Assembly: GCA_030146905.1 (NCBI GenBank)
Contig: JASLAV010000009.1
Span: 1 to 8,971, forward strand
DNA from: Lentzea sp.
GTDB taxonomy: Bacteria > Actinomycetota > Actinomycetes > Mycobacteriales > Pseudonocardiaceae
Direction: 5' to 3'
Length of the DNA stretch: 8,971 bases
In this document: positions 1-5,975 of the stretch, in pieces
Numbering within the stretch: position 1 is the first letter of the stretch
Layout: each line of letters opens with the position of its first letter
Position numbers and translations under genes: made by a program
Notes under the pieces: generated by a model
Database searches by the model: none
Told to the model about the DNA's origin: nothing
Seen by the model: only the letters and a program-made list of their open reading frames with translations

Positions 1-417
1 CCGGTGGTCGCGCCCTCGCTGAACGGCGCCGCGCACCTCGCGCAGACCGTCGGCCGCCGCAAGGAGGCCGTCGTCCGCGTCCGCCTCGTGCCCGGCACCG
101 GCAAGTTCACGCTGAACGGCAAGGCCCTCGAGGACTACTTCCCGAACAAGGTGCACCAGCAGCTCATCAAGGAGCCGCTCGTCACCACGGAGAAGCCCGA
201 GACCTTCGACGTCATCGCCAACCTGCGTGGCGGCGGCATCACCGGTCAGGCCGGTGCGCTGCGTCTCGCCATCGCGCGTGCGCTGATCGCCGTCGACTCC
301 GAGGACCGCCCGGTCCTCAAGAAGGCCGGCTTCCTCACTCGTGACCCGCGGGTCAAGGAGCGCAAGAAGTACGGTCTGAAGAAGGCCCGCAAGGCGCCTC
401 AGTACTCCAAGCGCTGA
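1..417 (+). CDS. rpsI: 30S ribosomal protein S9 (5' end missing)
   Basis: Structural protein of the small ribosomal subunit; its C-terminal tail reaches the P-site tRNA. The visible 138 residues carry the S9 hallmarks in order: [14 protein letters not shown] near the start, GKFTLNG, DYFP, an [22 protein letters not shown] core, then [15 protein letters not shown], and the universally conserved basic end KAPQYSKR before TGA. The frame is open to the first base of the window. Actinobacterial S9 carries a variable N-terminal extension, so the true start lies upstream; the GTG at base 4 is unlikely to be it. In actinobacteria the gene normally follows rplM in one operon, which would be just outside the window. 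An intrinsic terminator follows about 100 bases downstream. Confidence 0.97.
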   Translation, partial: PVVAPSLNGAAHLAQTVGRRKEAVVRVRLVPGTGKFTLNGKALEDYFPNKVHQQLIKEPLVTTEKPETFDVIANLRGGGITGQAGALRLAIARALIAVDSEDRPVLKKAGFLTRDPRVKERKKYGLKKARKAPQYSKR

Positions 418-427
418 CCTGGGCTCC

Positions 428-480
428 GTCACCGGGCGAGCTGTGCCTGCCTCCGGCAGGTCTCTGCTCCTCCAGGTGAC
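428..480 (+). other. imperfect long hairpin in the rpsI 3' region
   Basis: Nested inverted repeats are visible: an outer stem GTCACC (428-433) with GGTGAC (475-480), a middle stem GAGC (438-441) with GCTC (466-469), and an inner stem CCTGCC (446-451) with GGCAGG (455-460) around a 3-base loop. Together they could fold as one long interrupted hairpin directly after the rpsI stop codon. There is no T-tract after it, so it is more likely a 3'-end stabilising or RNase-processing structure than a terminator. Its function is inferred only. Confidence 0.4.
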
Positions 481-517
481 AGCGGGGACACCTCGCATCC
501 CGAGTCACCAGCTGTAC

Positions 518-564
518 CTGTGGGAGCAGCAGTTCACCTCGAACTGCTGCTCCCGCAGTGTTTT
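518..564 (+). terminator. intrinsic terminator after rpsI
   Basis: A perfect 14-bp inverted repeat, GGGAGCAGCAGTTC (522-535) with GAACTGCTGCTCCC (541-554), surrounds a 5-base loop. It extends through one G-T pair to an 18-bp stem (518-535 with 541-558). The stem is followed within two bases by TTTT (561-564). This is a textbook factor-independent terminator for the ribosomal protein operon. It lies only 45 bases before the glmM start, so glmM needs either readthrough or a promoter overlapping this region; I see no convincing -35/-10 pair. Confidence 0.8.
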
Positions 565-608
565 CCGGGTCCTTCCCGCCGCCTCGCAGTGTCCACATCG
601 GAGGATTC

Positions 609-1943
609 ATGGCCCGCCTGTTCGGCACCGACGGTGTGCGCGGTCTCGCCAATGCCGATCTCACCCCTGAGCTCGCGATGTCCGTCGCCGCCGCGGCTGC
701 CCGCGTGCTCGTCGAGCACGACCGCTCCCACCGCCCCGTCGCCGTCGTCGGCCGCGACCCGAGGGCGAGCAGCGAGATGCTCGACGCCGCCGTCACCGCG
801 GGCCTCACCTCGGCCGGCGCTGACGTGCTGCGCGTCGGTGCGCTGCCCACACCCGCCGTCGCCCACCTCGTCGCCGCGCTCGGCGCCGACATCGGTGTGA
901 TGATCTCGGCGTCGCACAACGCCATGCCGGACAACGGCATCAAGCTCTTCGCCGCGGGCGGTCACAAGCTGCCGGACTCGGTCGAGGACGAGATCGAGCA
1001 GCTCATGGACAAGGGGTTCGAACGCCCGACGGGTGCCTCCATCGGCCGCGTGCGTGACGTTCCCGACGCCGAGAGCCAGTACGTCGAGCACCTGATCAAG
1101 GTCACACCGCACCGCCTCGACGGCCTCAAGGTCGTGGTGGACTGCGCGAACGGTGCCGCGTCGGTGGCCGCACCGGACGCCTACCGCCGCGCCGGTGCCG
1201 AGGTGATCGCGATCAACGCCACCCCGGACGGCATCAACATCAACGACGGCTGTGGTTCCACTCACATCGACGTCGTGGCCGCCGCCGTTCGCGAGCACGG
1301 CGCCGACCTCGGCATCGCGCACGACGGCGACGCCGACCGCTGCCTCGCCGTGGACGCCGACGGCAACCCGGTCGACGGCGACCAGATCCTCGCGGTCCTC
1401 GCCCTGGCCATGCGCGACGCGGGTGAGCTGTACGAGGACACGCTCGTCGCGACCGTGATGAGCAACCTCGGCCTGCACCTCGCCATGAGGGACGCCAAGA
1501 TCAAGCTCCGCACCACCGCCGTCGGCGACCGGTACGTGCTGCAGGACCTCAAGGCCGGCGGCTTCTCGCTCGGCGGCGAGCAGTCCGGCCACGTGGTGCT
1601 GCCCGCGCACGCCACGACCGGCGACGGCCTGCTCACCGCGCTGCGCCTGATGGCCCGCATGGCCGAGACCGGCAAGTCGCTCGCCGACCTCGCCTCGGTG
1701 ATGCGCCGCCTGCCGCAGGTCCTGATCAACGTGAAGGTGTCCGACAAGGCCGCCGTCGCCAAGGCCGCCTCGGTCAGCGAGGCCGTCGCCGCCGTCGAGG
1801 CCGAGCTGGGTGACACCGGTCGCGTGCTGCTGCGCCCGTCCGGCACCGAGCAGCTCGTGCGGGTGATGGTCGAGGCCACCAGTCACGAACAGGCCGAGTC
1901 GGCCGCGCGACGCCTGGCGGATGTGGTTTCCTCAGTGCACTGA
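609..1943 (+). CDS. glmM: phosphoglucosamine mutase
   Basis: Converts glucosamine-6-phosphate to glucosamine-1-phosphate in the cytoplasm, the step between GlmS and GlmU on the way to UDP-GlcNAc. The 444-residue product has the family's usual length and all four alpha-D-phosphohexomutase signatures. These are the phosphoserine loop [14 protein letters not shown] with active Ser102, the Mg-binding loop DGDADR (239-244), the sugar-specificity loop GGEQSGH (322-328) and the phosphate-binding loop RPSGTE (409-414). The N-terminal [12 protein letters not shown] is also typical. The start is set by ATG 609, preceded by GGAGG at 600-604; an in-frame ATG at 558 lies in the terminator region and would add 17 non-conserved residues. 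Ser102 must be phosphorylated for activity. A small membrane-protein gene begins about 20 bases after the stop and is probably co-transcribed. Confidence 0.97.
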   Translation: MARLFGTDGVRGLANADLTPELAMSVAAAAARVLVEHDRSHRPVAVVGRDPRASSEMLDAAVTAGLTSAGADVLRVGALPTPAVAHLVAALGADIGVMISASHNAMPDNGIKLFAAGGHKLPDSVEDEIEQLMDKGFERPTGASIGRVRDVPDAESQYVEHLIKVTPHRLDGLKVVVDCANGAASVAAPDAYRRAGAEVIAINATPDGININDGCGSTHIDVVAAAVREHGADLGIAHDGDADRCLAVDADGNPVDGDQILAVLALAMRDAGELYEDTLVATVMSNLGLHLAMRDAKIKLRTTAVGDRYVLQDLKAGGFSLGGEQSGHVVLPAHATTGDGLLTALRLMARMAETGKSLADLASVMRRLPQVLINVKVSDKAAVAKAASVSEAVAAVEAELGDTGRVLLRPSGTEQLVRVMVEATSHEQAESAARRLADVVSSVH

Positions 1944-1962
1944 GGACCGATGGGGGCCGGTA

Positions 1963-2253
1963 ATGACCATGTTGATGCTGTTGTTGATCCTGGTGCTGCT
2001 CGCAGGACTCGTCGTGGTGGTCATCATCGCGGTGACGGCGTCGAAGAAGAACAAGGCCCGGCCCCCGTACCCGCCCCAGCACGGCCTTCCCCAGCAGCCG
2101 TTCCCCCCGCAGGGCCATCCGCAGCAGGCATACCAGCAGCAGTGGCAGCAGGGCCCGCCTCCCGGTCAGAGCCCGCAGCAGGCGCCCCCTCCCGGCGAGC
2201 AGTGGCCCCGGCAACCGCCTGGTCGGCAACCGCCGCCGCCCCATCACCGCTGA
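1963..2253 (+). CDS. small single-pass membrane protein, Pro/Gln-rich tail
   Basis: The 96-residue protein is not assigned to a named family. Residues 4-26 are a strongly hydrophobic Leu/Val/Ile helix right at the N-terminus, followed by a basic stop-transfer stretch (SKKNKAR, 27-33). The rest is Pro/Gln/Gly-rich low complexity ending in PPPPHHR. By the positive-inside rule the tail is most likely cytoplasmic, with the protein anchored by its start. Codon third positions are nearly all G/C in this frame, which supports it being real. It begins 19 bases after glmM and probably shares its transcript. The start is uncertain: ATG 1963 has only a weak G-rich stretch upstream, while an in-frame ATG at 1921 overlaps the glmM end and would give 110 residues. 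The P/Q-rich composition resembles the tails of the four-TM protein at 5976-6656. Function unknown. Confidence 0.65.
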   Translation: MTMLMLLLILVLLAGLVVVVIIAVTASKKNKARPPYPPQHGLPQQPFPPQGHPQQAYQQQWQQGPPPGQSPQQAPPPGEQWPRQPPGRQPPPPHHR

Positions 2254-2273
2254 ACGCCTGCGGCCTGTTCCGA

Positions 2274-2297
2274 TCGGTTGTTTACTAAGGCAACCGA
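2274..2297. promoter_or_regulatory. inverted repeat upstream of the secretion-substrate cassette
   Basis: TCGGTTG (2274-2280) and CAACCGA (2291-2297) are perfect 7-base complementary arms separated by 10 bases, lying just after the small membrane-protein gene. The spacing (arm centres 17 bases apart) suits a dimeric repressor operator. It could also be a weak 3' hairpin, but no T-tract follows. No regulator is identifiable from the sequence. Confidence 0.35.
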
Positions 2298-2316
2298 CCT
2301 CGCGGACCTCAGGTCG

Positions 2317-2324
2317 TCACGTGA
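2317..2324. promoter_or_regulatory. TCACGTGA palindrome
   Basis: A perfect 8-base palindrome in the gap before the EspC-like gene, loosely flanked by CTCAG (2308-2312) and CTGAG (2326-2330), which are also mutually complementary but not exactly centred on it. It lies about 22 bases upstream of the candidate ECF -35 box, a position that fits either activator or repressor binding. The assignment is weak and rests only on symmetry and position. Confidence 0.25.
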
Positions 2325-2345
2325 TCTGAGCTGGCACTGTATGGC

Positions 2346-2371
2346 GGAACCCCGCTGAGCCGAACTGCGTC
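2346..2371 (+). promoter_or_regulatory. candidate ECF-sigma-type promoter
   Basis: GGAACC (2346-2351) and CGTC (2368-2371) are separated by 16 bases, matching the general pattern of extracytoplasmic-function sigma promoters (AAC-containing -35, CGTC/CGTT-type -10, 16-17-base spacer). Transcription would begin near 2378, leaving a leader of about 22 bases that contains GGGGAGG (2385-2391) and AGGAG (2393-2397) before ATG 2401. No good TTGACA/TANNNT pair is visible in this gap. This is pattern recognition only; short motifs of this kind also occur by chance. Confidence 0.4.
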
Positions 2372-2400
2372 AGACAGGGGACTAGGGGAGGCAGGAGCAC

Positions 2401-2706
2401 ATGTCTGGCTTTCAGGCGAACGCTGGCGAAATGATGTCGTCCGCGACGACCATCCAGGGCATCGCGACCGAGATCGAGAACTACAAGGCGAAGATCACCG
2501 CGAGTGCCGTGAGCGAGAAGGACTTCGGTCGCGCGCACACCGCCGGCGGCGCCAAGTACAAAGCGGGCCTGCCCAAACTAGCCGAAGCCATCGGTGCCTA
2601 CTCGGCGGCCATGAAGGGCCTTTCGGACAAGCTGCGCGAATCCGCGAACGGCTACGAGTGGACCGAAGAGGCCAACACGGCCAAGGTCAACAAGCAGGGA
2701 AGGTAG
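2401..2706 (+). CDS. EspC/WXG100-like type VII secretion substrate
   Basis: The 101-residue protein is predicted to form a helical hairpin: helix 1 at about 5-33, a turn around DFGRAHTAGG (41-50), helix 2 at about 52-83, and a flexible tail. It lacks the WXG tripeptide but has the small/aromatic turn typical of the EspC (DUF2580-type) branch of this superfamily. After helix 2, Y85-E86-W87-T88-E89 fits the YxxxD/E signal that directs proteins to mycobacterial ESX systems. It has no signal peptide or membrane helix and no cysteine. The start is supported by the GGGGAGG and AGGAG stretches just upstream. The 901-aa gene begins 6 bases after its stop, so the two are probably co-translated partners, as small and large ESX substrates often are. 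In position and size it matches M. tuberculosis Rv3440c (from memory). The family assignment is moderately sure; the function is unknown. Confidence 0.75.
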   Translation: MSGFQANAGEMMSSATTIQGIATEIENYKAKITASAVSEKDFGRAHTAGGAKYKAGLPKLAEAIGAYSAAMKGLSDKLRESANGYEWTEEANTAKVNKQGR

Positions 2707-2712
2707 TCGCAG

Positions 2713-5418
2713 ATGCCCAGCTGGGAAGAAGTCAAGAAGCTCTGCGACAACCCCGAGGTCCCACCGGACCAGAAGAAAGCCCTTCTCGAGGCGTATTACA
2801 CGACCGAGATGGACAAGGACGTCACGGGCACGCACAACGACGAGCTCGAGAAGTACCTCGACGACTACGACATCTCCTACGGTGACGGCTTCGGCCAGTC
2901 GCTGTCGAACTCGATGCCGTGGTCGGACAGCTCGGAAGAGCGGCTGAACAACGCCTACGACATCGCGAAGAAGTCGGGCGAGGCCGGCCAGAAGAAGATC
3001 GACGACTACAACAGCTCGAAGAAGTCCGGCCAGGACGTCCTGGACCAGTCGGAACAGCGCGCGGCGGACGGTGGCGCGGGAGTCGGCAACTCGAACTTCC
3101 TGCTCGACGCCGGCATGCCCGGCCTGAAGTACTTCGAGAACTTCCTCCCGGTCTACGCGGAGGCGAAGTCGGTCATCGGTGTCGGCGCGGACGTCAACAC
3201 CGACTACAACAACGTCAAGACGCTCTACGAAGAGCAGCGCGACATCGACTTCCACAAGATCGACGAAGACATCGTGGAGATGCGCCAGACCTCCACGAAC
3301 CTGCGCACGCAGCAGGCCGACTCCGAGAAGTCGATGTCGAAGCTGTGGTCGTCGTGGGACGGCAAGGCCGCCGACAACTCCCGTGCCTACGTCGCCGACT
3401 TCTCGAAGAAGGCGGCCGCCGTCGCCGACGGCGTCAACCACATCGCCGACGCGACGCGCCTGGCGTGCCACACGGTCTCGCAGCTGGTGAACGACAAGGC
3501 GAACACCGTCCTGAACGGTGTGGGCAGCCCGTTCGACGTCGCGGGCAAGACGCCGCCGCAGATCCGCGAGGTCGTGCAGGCCGCGGACAGCGAGGACGAG
3601 GGCCTGCTCAAGCGCGCCGCCGGTCACGTCGGCATCCAGATCGACGACGGCGCGTGCGACGACGACGTGTGGAAGGGCGAGGTCCGCAAGGGCTGCCGCG
3701 AGTGGCTGCAGACCACGTTCCACACCGACGTCAGCACGAAGTACAAGAACTTCGTCGAGCTGTGCAAGAACACCAAGAAGGCGGTCGACGACGCGTGGAA
3801 CGCGCTCGGCGCCGAGATCGACAAGATCAACACCAAGCCGTTCGAGCCCGCCAAGGAGGAGAAGCCGGCCGAGAAGCCCGGTGACAACACCGGCAGCGGC
3901 AAGGACCAGAACGGCGGCGGCACTCCGCCCGGTGGTGGTGGGACCCCGCCCGGTGGTGGCGGAACTCCGCCGGGCGGTGGCGGGACCCCACCGGGTGGCG
4001 GCGGCACGCCGGAGATCCCGAAGCCGGACACCGGCCTCGACAAGAACGGCGACGGCAAGCCCGACGTGCCCGGTGACACCGACGGCGACGGCAAGCCCGA
4101 CGACCTCGACGGTGACGGCAAGCCGGACGGCCAGCAGCCGAAGCCGGAGGAGAACCTCGAGTCCGTCACGGTCAAGGCGGGCGACAACACGATCAAGGTC
4201 ACGGAGCCCGACTCGAACGGGCACGTGAAGATGACGATCGACACGCCGAAGGGCGAGCCGAAGACCTACGACCTCGACTTCAGCAAGAACCCCGAGGCCG
4301 CCAAGGCACTGATGGGCCAGAACGGCACGCAGGCCATCACGGCCATGGCCAACCAGCTCACCGGCACGGCGACCACGGGTGGTTCCCCGGTGACCGGCAC
4401 CCCCGCGACCGCCGGTGGCACGCCCGCGCCCGGTGGCGGCGCACCGCCCGCCGCCGGTCCGCCGGGATCGGAGTCGAACCCCATCCCCGTCGAGGTCGGC
4501 GCGGACGGCAAGATCCACATCGAGCAGGACGGCGTGAACTTCACCGCCGAGGTCGACGCGGCCACCGGCGAGATCAACCTGACCGCGGACAACGGCGACG
4601 GCACGCCGGACGAGATCGGCGTGAGCTTCGGCGAGGACGAGAACCCCGCGGCCGGTGGTGGCGGTGGCGCGGGCGGCGGCATGACCGGCGACCTGCGCGT
4701 CGACCAGCCGCTGAACCTGCCGGAGCAGGACTTCCCGCAGGCGGTCGGGCGCGAGTTCGAGACGATGCCCGCCCAGGGCGAGTTCCAGGCGATGCCGGCG
4801 CAGGCCGACTTCCAGACCATGCCCGCCCAGGGCGAGCAGGTCTGGAGCCCGCCGGGTCAGGACGGTGCGCCGAACATCGCCGAGCGCTTCCAGGACTCGA
4901 TGGCCCGCAGCTTCATCGAGGACAACGGCATCATGCCGAGCGTCGGTGAGCCCAGGATCTCCGCGGAGGGTCCGCTGCACGCCCAGACCGCGGCGTCGGA
5001 CAGCACGACGACTTCCGGTGTCTCGTTCACCGGCGGCGGTTCCTCCGGCGAGTCCGTGCTCGGCGGGTCGTCTCCCGCCGACAGCGCGTGGAGCACGCCG
5101 TCGCAGGGCGACAACGGCGGTTCGTTCGACACGAACGCCGCCGAGGCCGGCCAGGCGGGTTCGGCGAACCTGCCGTCCCTGCAGGACGCCCACGGCCAGC
5201 CCACGTCCGGCGCCGCGTCCGGCGGCATGATGGGCGGCGGGATGATGGGTGGCGGCATGATGGGCGGTGGCGCCGGCGGCCAGCAGGGCGGCGACTCCGA
5301 GCGCGGCGCGAGCCAGTGGCGCACCACCGGTTCGCTGTTCGACGAGGACAGCAACCCGCTGAGCGGTGCCCAGGGCGTTCTCAGCGGTGACGACGGCAAC
5401 CGGGGAGGTAGCTGGTGA
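2713..5418 (+). CDS. large modular WXG-containing putative secreted protein
   Basis: The 901-residue protein has no signal peptide and no membrane helix. Residues 1-375 are a mainly helical head with a WXG-like turn W212-SS-W215-D-G217 between two amphipathic helices (about 165-210 and 218-262). All five cysteines (11, 252, 315, 328, 351) fall in this head. Residues 401-433 are a GGGGTPP-repeat linker. Residues 443-473 hold three DxDxDGxPD-type repeats resembling thrombospondin type 3 or EF-hand-like calcium loops. Two short beta-like segments follow (about 483-523 and 591-640), then three 9-residue MPAQ repeats (682-708), three GGMMG repeats (837-851) and an acidic Gly/Ser-rich end. RBS GGGAAGG lies at 2697-2703. 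The N-terminal WXG module and the neighbouring EspC-like gene suggest ESX export as a pair; this is inferred. It matches Rv3439c in position, but that protein is much shorter. Not a recognisable enzyme or toxin. Confidence 0.85.
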   Translation: MPSWEEVKKLCDNPEVPPDQKKALLEAYYTTEMDKDVTGTHNDELEKYLDDYDISYGDGFGQSLSNSMPWSDSSEERLNNAYDIAKKSGEAGQKKIDDYNSSKKSGQDVLDQSEQRAADGGAGVGNSNFLLDAGMPGLKYFENFLPVYAEAKSVIGVGADVNTDYNNVKTLYEEQRDIDFHKIDEDIVEMRQTSTNLRTQQADSEKSMSKLWSSWDGKAADNSRAYVADFSKKAAAVADGVNHIADATRLACHTVSQLVNDKANTVLNGVGSPFDVAGKTPPQIREVVQAADSEDEGLLKRAAGHVGIQIDDGACDDDVWKGEVRKGCREWLQTTFHTDVSTKYKNFVELCKNTKKAVDDAWNALGAEIDKINTKPFEPAKEEKPAEKPGDNTGSGKDQNGGGTPPGGGGTPPGGGGTPPGGGGTPPGGGGTPEIPKPDTGLDKNGDGKPDVPGDTDGDGKPDDLDGDGKPDGQQPKPEENLESVTVKAGDNTIKVTEPDSNGHVKMTIDTPKGEPKTYDLDFSKNPEAAKALMGQNGTQAITAMANQLTGTATTGGSPVTGTPATAGGTPAPGGGAPPAAGPPGSESNPIPVEVGADGKIHIEQDGVNFTAEVDAATGEINLTADNGDGTPDEIGVSFGEDENPAAGGGGGAGGGMTGDLRVDQPLNLPEQDFPQAVGREFETMPAQGEFQAMPAQADFQTMPAQGEQVWSPPGQDGAPNIAERFQDSMARSFIEDNGIMPSVGEPRISAEGPLHAQTAASDSTTTSGVSFTGGGSSGESVLGGSSPADSAWSTPSQGDNGGSFDTNAAEAGQAGSANLPSLQDAHGQPTSGAASGGMMGGGMMGGGMMGGGAGGQQGGDSERGASQWRTTGSLFDEDSNPLSGAQGVLSGDDGNRGGSW
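3913..4011 (+). repeat. 21-base tandem repeat encoding a GGGGTPP linker
   Basis: About 4.7 tandem units of 21 bases lie within the 901-aa gene and encode residues 401-433. The protein unit is invariant but the codons differ between units in many third positions, so the peptide has been maintained while the DNA diverged. It separates the helical head from the DxDxDG repeats and would act as a flexible, extended, protease-resistant spacer. Confidence 0.9.
4039..4131 (+). repeat. DxDxDGxPD calcium-loop-like repeats
   Basis: Three degenerate copies of an acidic loop (DKNGDGKPD, DTDGDGKPD and DLDGDGKPD, within residues 443-473). They share the coding core GACGGCAAG. Such loops bind calcium in thrombospondin type 3 and bacterial adhesin stalks. 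The side chains needed for coordination are present in each copy; calcium binding itself is inferred. Confidence 0.75.
4756..4836 (+). repeat. 27-base tandem repeat encoding FxxMPAQxx
   Basis: Three consecutive 27-base units encode FETMPAQGE, FQAMPAQAD and FQTMPAQGE (residues 682-708 of the 901-aa protein). Units 1 and 3 are closest at the DNA level. It lies in the unstructured C-terminal half, and no function is known to me. Confidence 0.85.
5221..5265 (+). repeat. 15-base tandem repeat encoding GGMMG
   Basis: Three 15-base units encode exact GGMMG pentapeptides (residues 837-851 of the 901-aa protein). Neighbouring units are nearly identical in DNA, so copy number could vary by slippage without shifting the frame. 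It sits in a Gly-rich, disordered part of the tail. Confidence 0.85.
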
Positions 5419-5930
5419 GTGATCTCGACCTCGCCGCGTTCAAGGCGAAGCTCGCCGGGATCTCCTCAGAGCACTCGTCGCGCATGGCCGACGCACGGCA
5501 GAAGTTCGACGAGTCGGCGAAGGCCACGCAGGAGAGCCACGACAAGTTCGCCGACCGCAAGCAGCGGCTCACCGAACGGCTCCGCGACATGGCCCGCAAG
5601 CAGCGCGGCGAGGGCCAGGAGAAGAGCCGCGGCAAGGAGCTCTCGTTCGGGCTGGAGGATGAGAGCGCCGCTCCGCACGACGACCTCGCCGAGGAGCTGG
5701 CGCAGATCGAGAAGGAACGGCAGGAGCGCGAGATGCGCGCCCAGTCCGAGGCCTTCATGCGCGGGCAGAACCCGGCTCCGCAGGCCCCGGTGCGGCAGCC
5801 GCCGGTCGTCCAGCAGCCGGTGGCTCCTCCGCCACCCCTGCCGCCGGTGCGTCAGCCCCCGCCGGTGCGGCGCCCGCGCCCGCCCGTCGACGATGACGAC
5901 GACCTCAGCAACCAGAGCTGGTTGTCCTGA
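5415..5930 (+). CDS. coiled-coil and Pro-rich protein of the secretion cassette
   Basis: The 171-residue protein belongs to no family I can name. Residues 15-66 and 88-116 are highly charged, Glu/Arg/Lys/Gln-rich helices expected to form coiled coils. Residues 118-157 are Pro/Val/Gln-rich, and the protein ends in an Asp run plus LSNQSWLS (159-171). It has no signal peptide, membrane helix or cysteine. The GTG start overlaps the TGA of the 901-aa gene as GTGA, with GGGGAGGT (5402-5408) in front, so its translation is coupled to the larger gene. It is the last gene of the 2401-5930 unit and is followed by a strong terminator. The acidic tail with a conserved-looking Trp-Leu suggests a docking peptide; a chaperone or adaptor role for the large protein is possible but inferred. 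Confidence 0.8.
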   Translation: MSDLDLAAFKAKLAGISSEHSSRMADARQKFDESAKATQESHDKFADRKQRLTERLRDMARKQRGEGQEKSRGKELSFGLEDESAAPHDDLAEELAQIEKERQEREMRAQSEAFMRGQNPAPQAPVRQPPVVQQPVAPPPPLPPVRQPPPVRRPRPPVDDDDDLSNQSWLS

Positions 5931-5935
5931 ACGGC

Positions 5936-5969
5936 GAACGCCCCCGGATCCGCTGATCCGGGGGCGTTC
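5936..5969. terminator. bidirectional terminator between convergent genes
   Basis: Perfect 15-bp arms GAACGCCCCCGGATC (5936-5950) and GATCCGGGGGCGTTC (5955-5969) surround a 4-base loop. The stem starts 6 bases after the 171-aa gene stop and ends 6 bases before the stop of the minus-strand membrane-protein gene. It is GC-rich, with T residues closing each side on the relevant strand, so it should stop transcription from both directions. Confidence 0.88.
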
Positions 5970-5975
5970 TCGTCG

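Noticed and set aside
4..6. GTG as the start of rpsI
   Set aside because: No RBS can be seen and actinobacterial S9 has a longer N-terminal extension; the frame stays open to base 1.
534..1886. 450-codon open frame antisense to glmM
   Set aside because: Opposite strand of a fully conserved glmM; its start lies inside glmM and its end inside the rpsI terminator.
1950..2288. 112-codon frame with a good GAGGA ahead of ATG 1950
   Set aside because: Tempting because of the RBS, but third-position G/C bias and the membrane helix belong to the overlapping frame starting at 1963.
2578..5193. 871-codon open frame antisense to the 901-aa gene
   Set aside because: A high-GC shadow: the product is Arg/Val/Leu-rich with no domain logic, and the sense frame has the expected third-position G/C bias, repeats and RBS.
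3913..5265. CRISPR-like or intergenic tandem repeats
   Set aside because: All repeats are in frame, short and protein-coding, without unique spacers.
4700..5418. C-terminal toxin domain of a polymorphic-toxin type in the 901-aa protein
   Set aside because: The tail is Gly/Ser/Gln-rich low complexity with no nuclease, ADP-ribosyltransferase or NADase motif, and the following gene does not look like an immunity protein.
2401..5418. PE/PPE pair
   Set aside because: Neither protein has the N-terminal Pro-Glu or Pro-Pro-Glu motif or the matching domain lengths; EspC-like plus WXG-head fits better.
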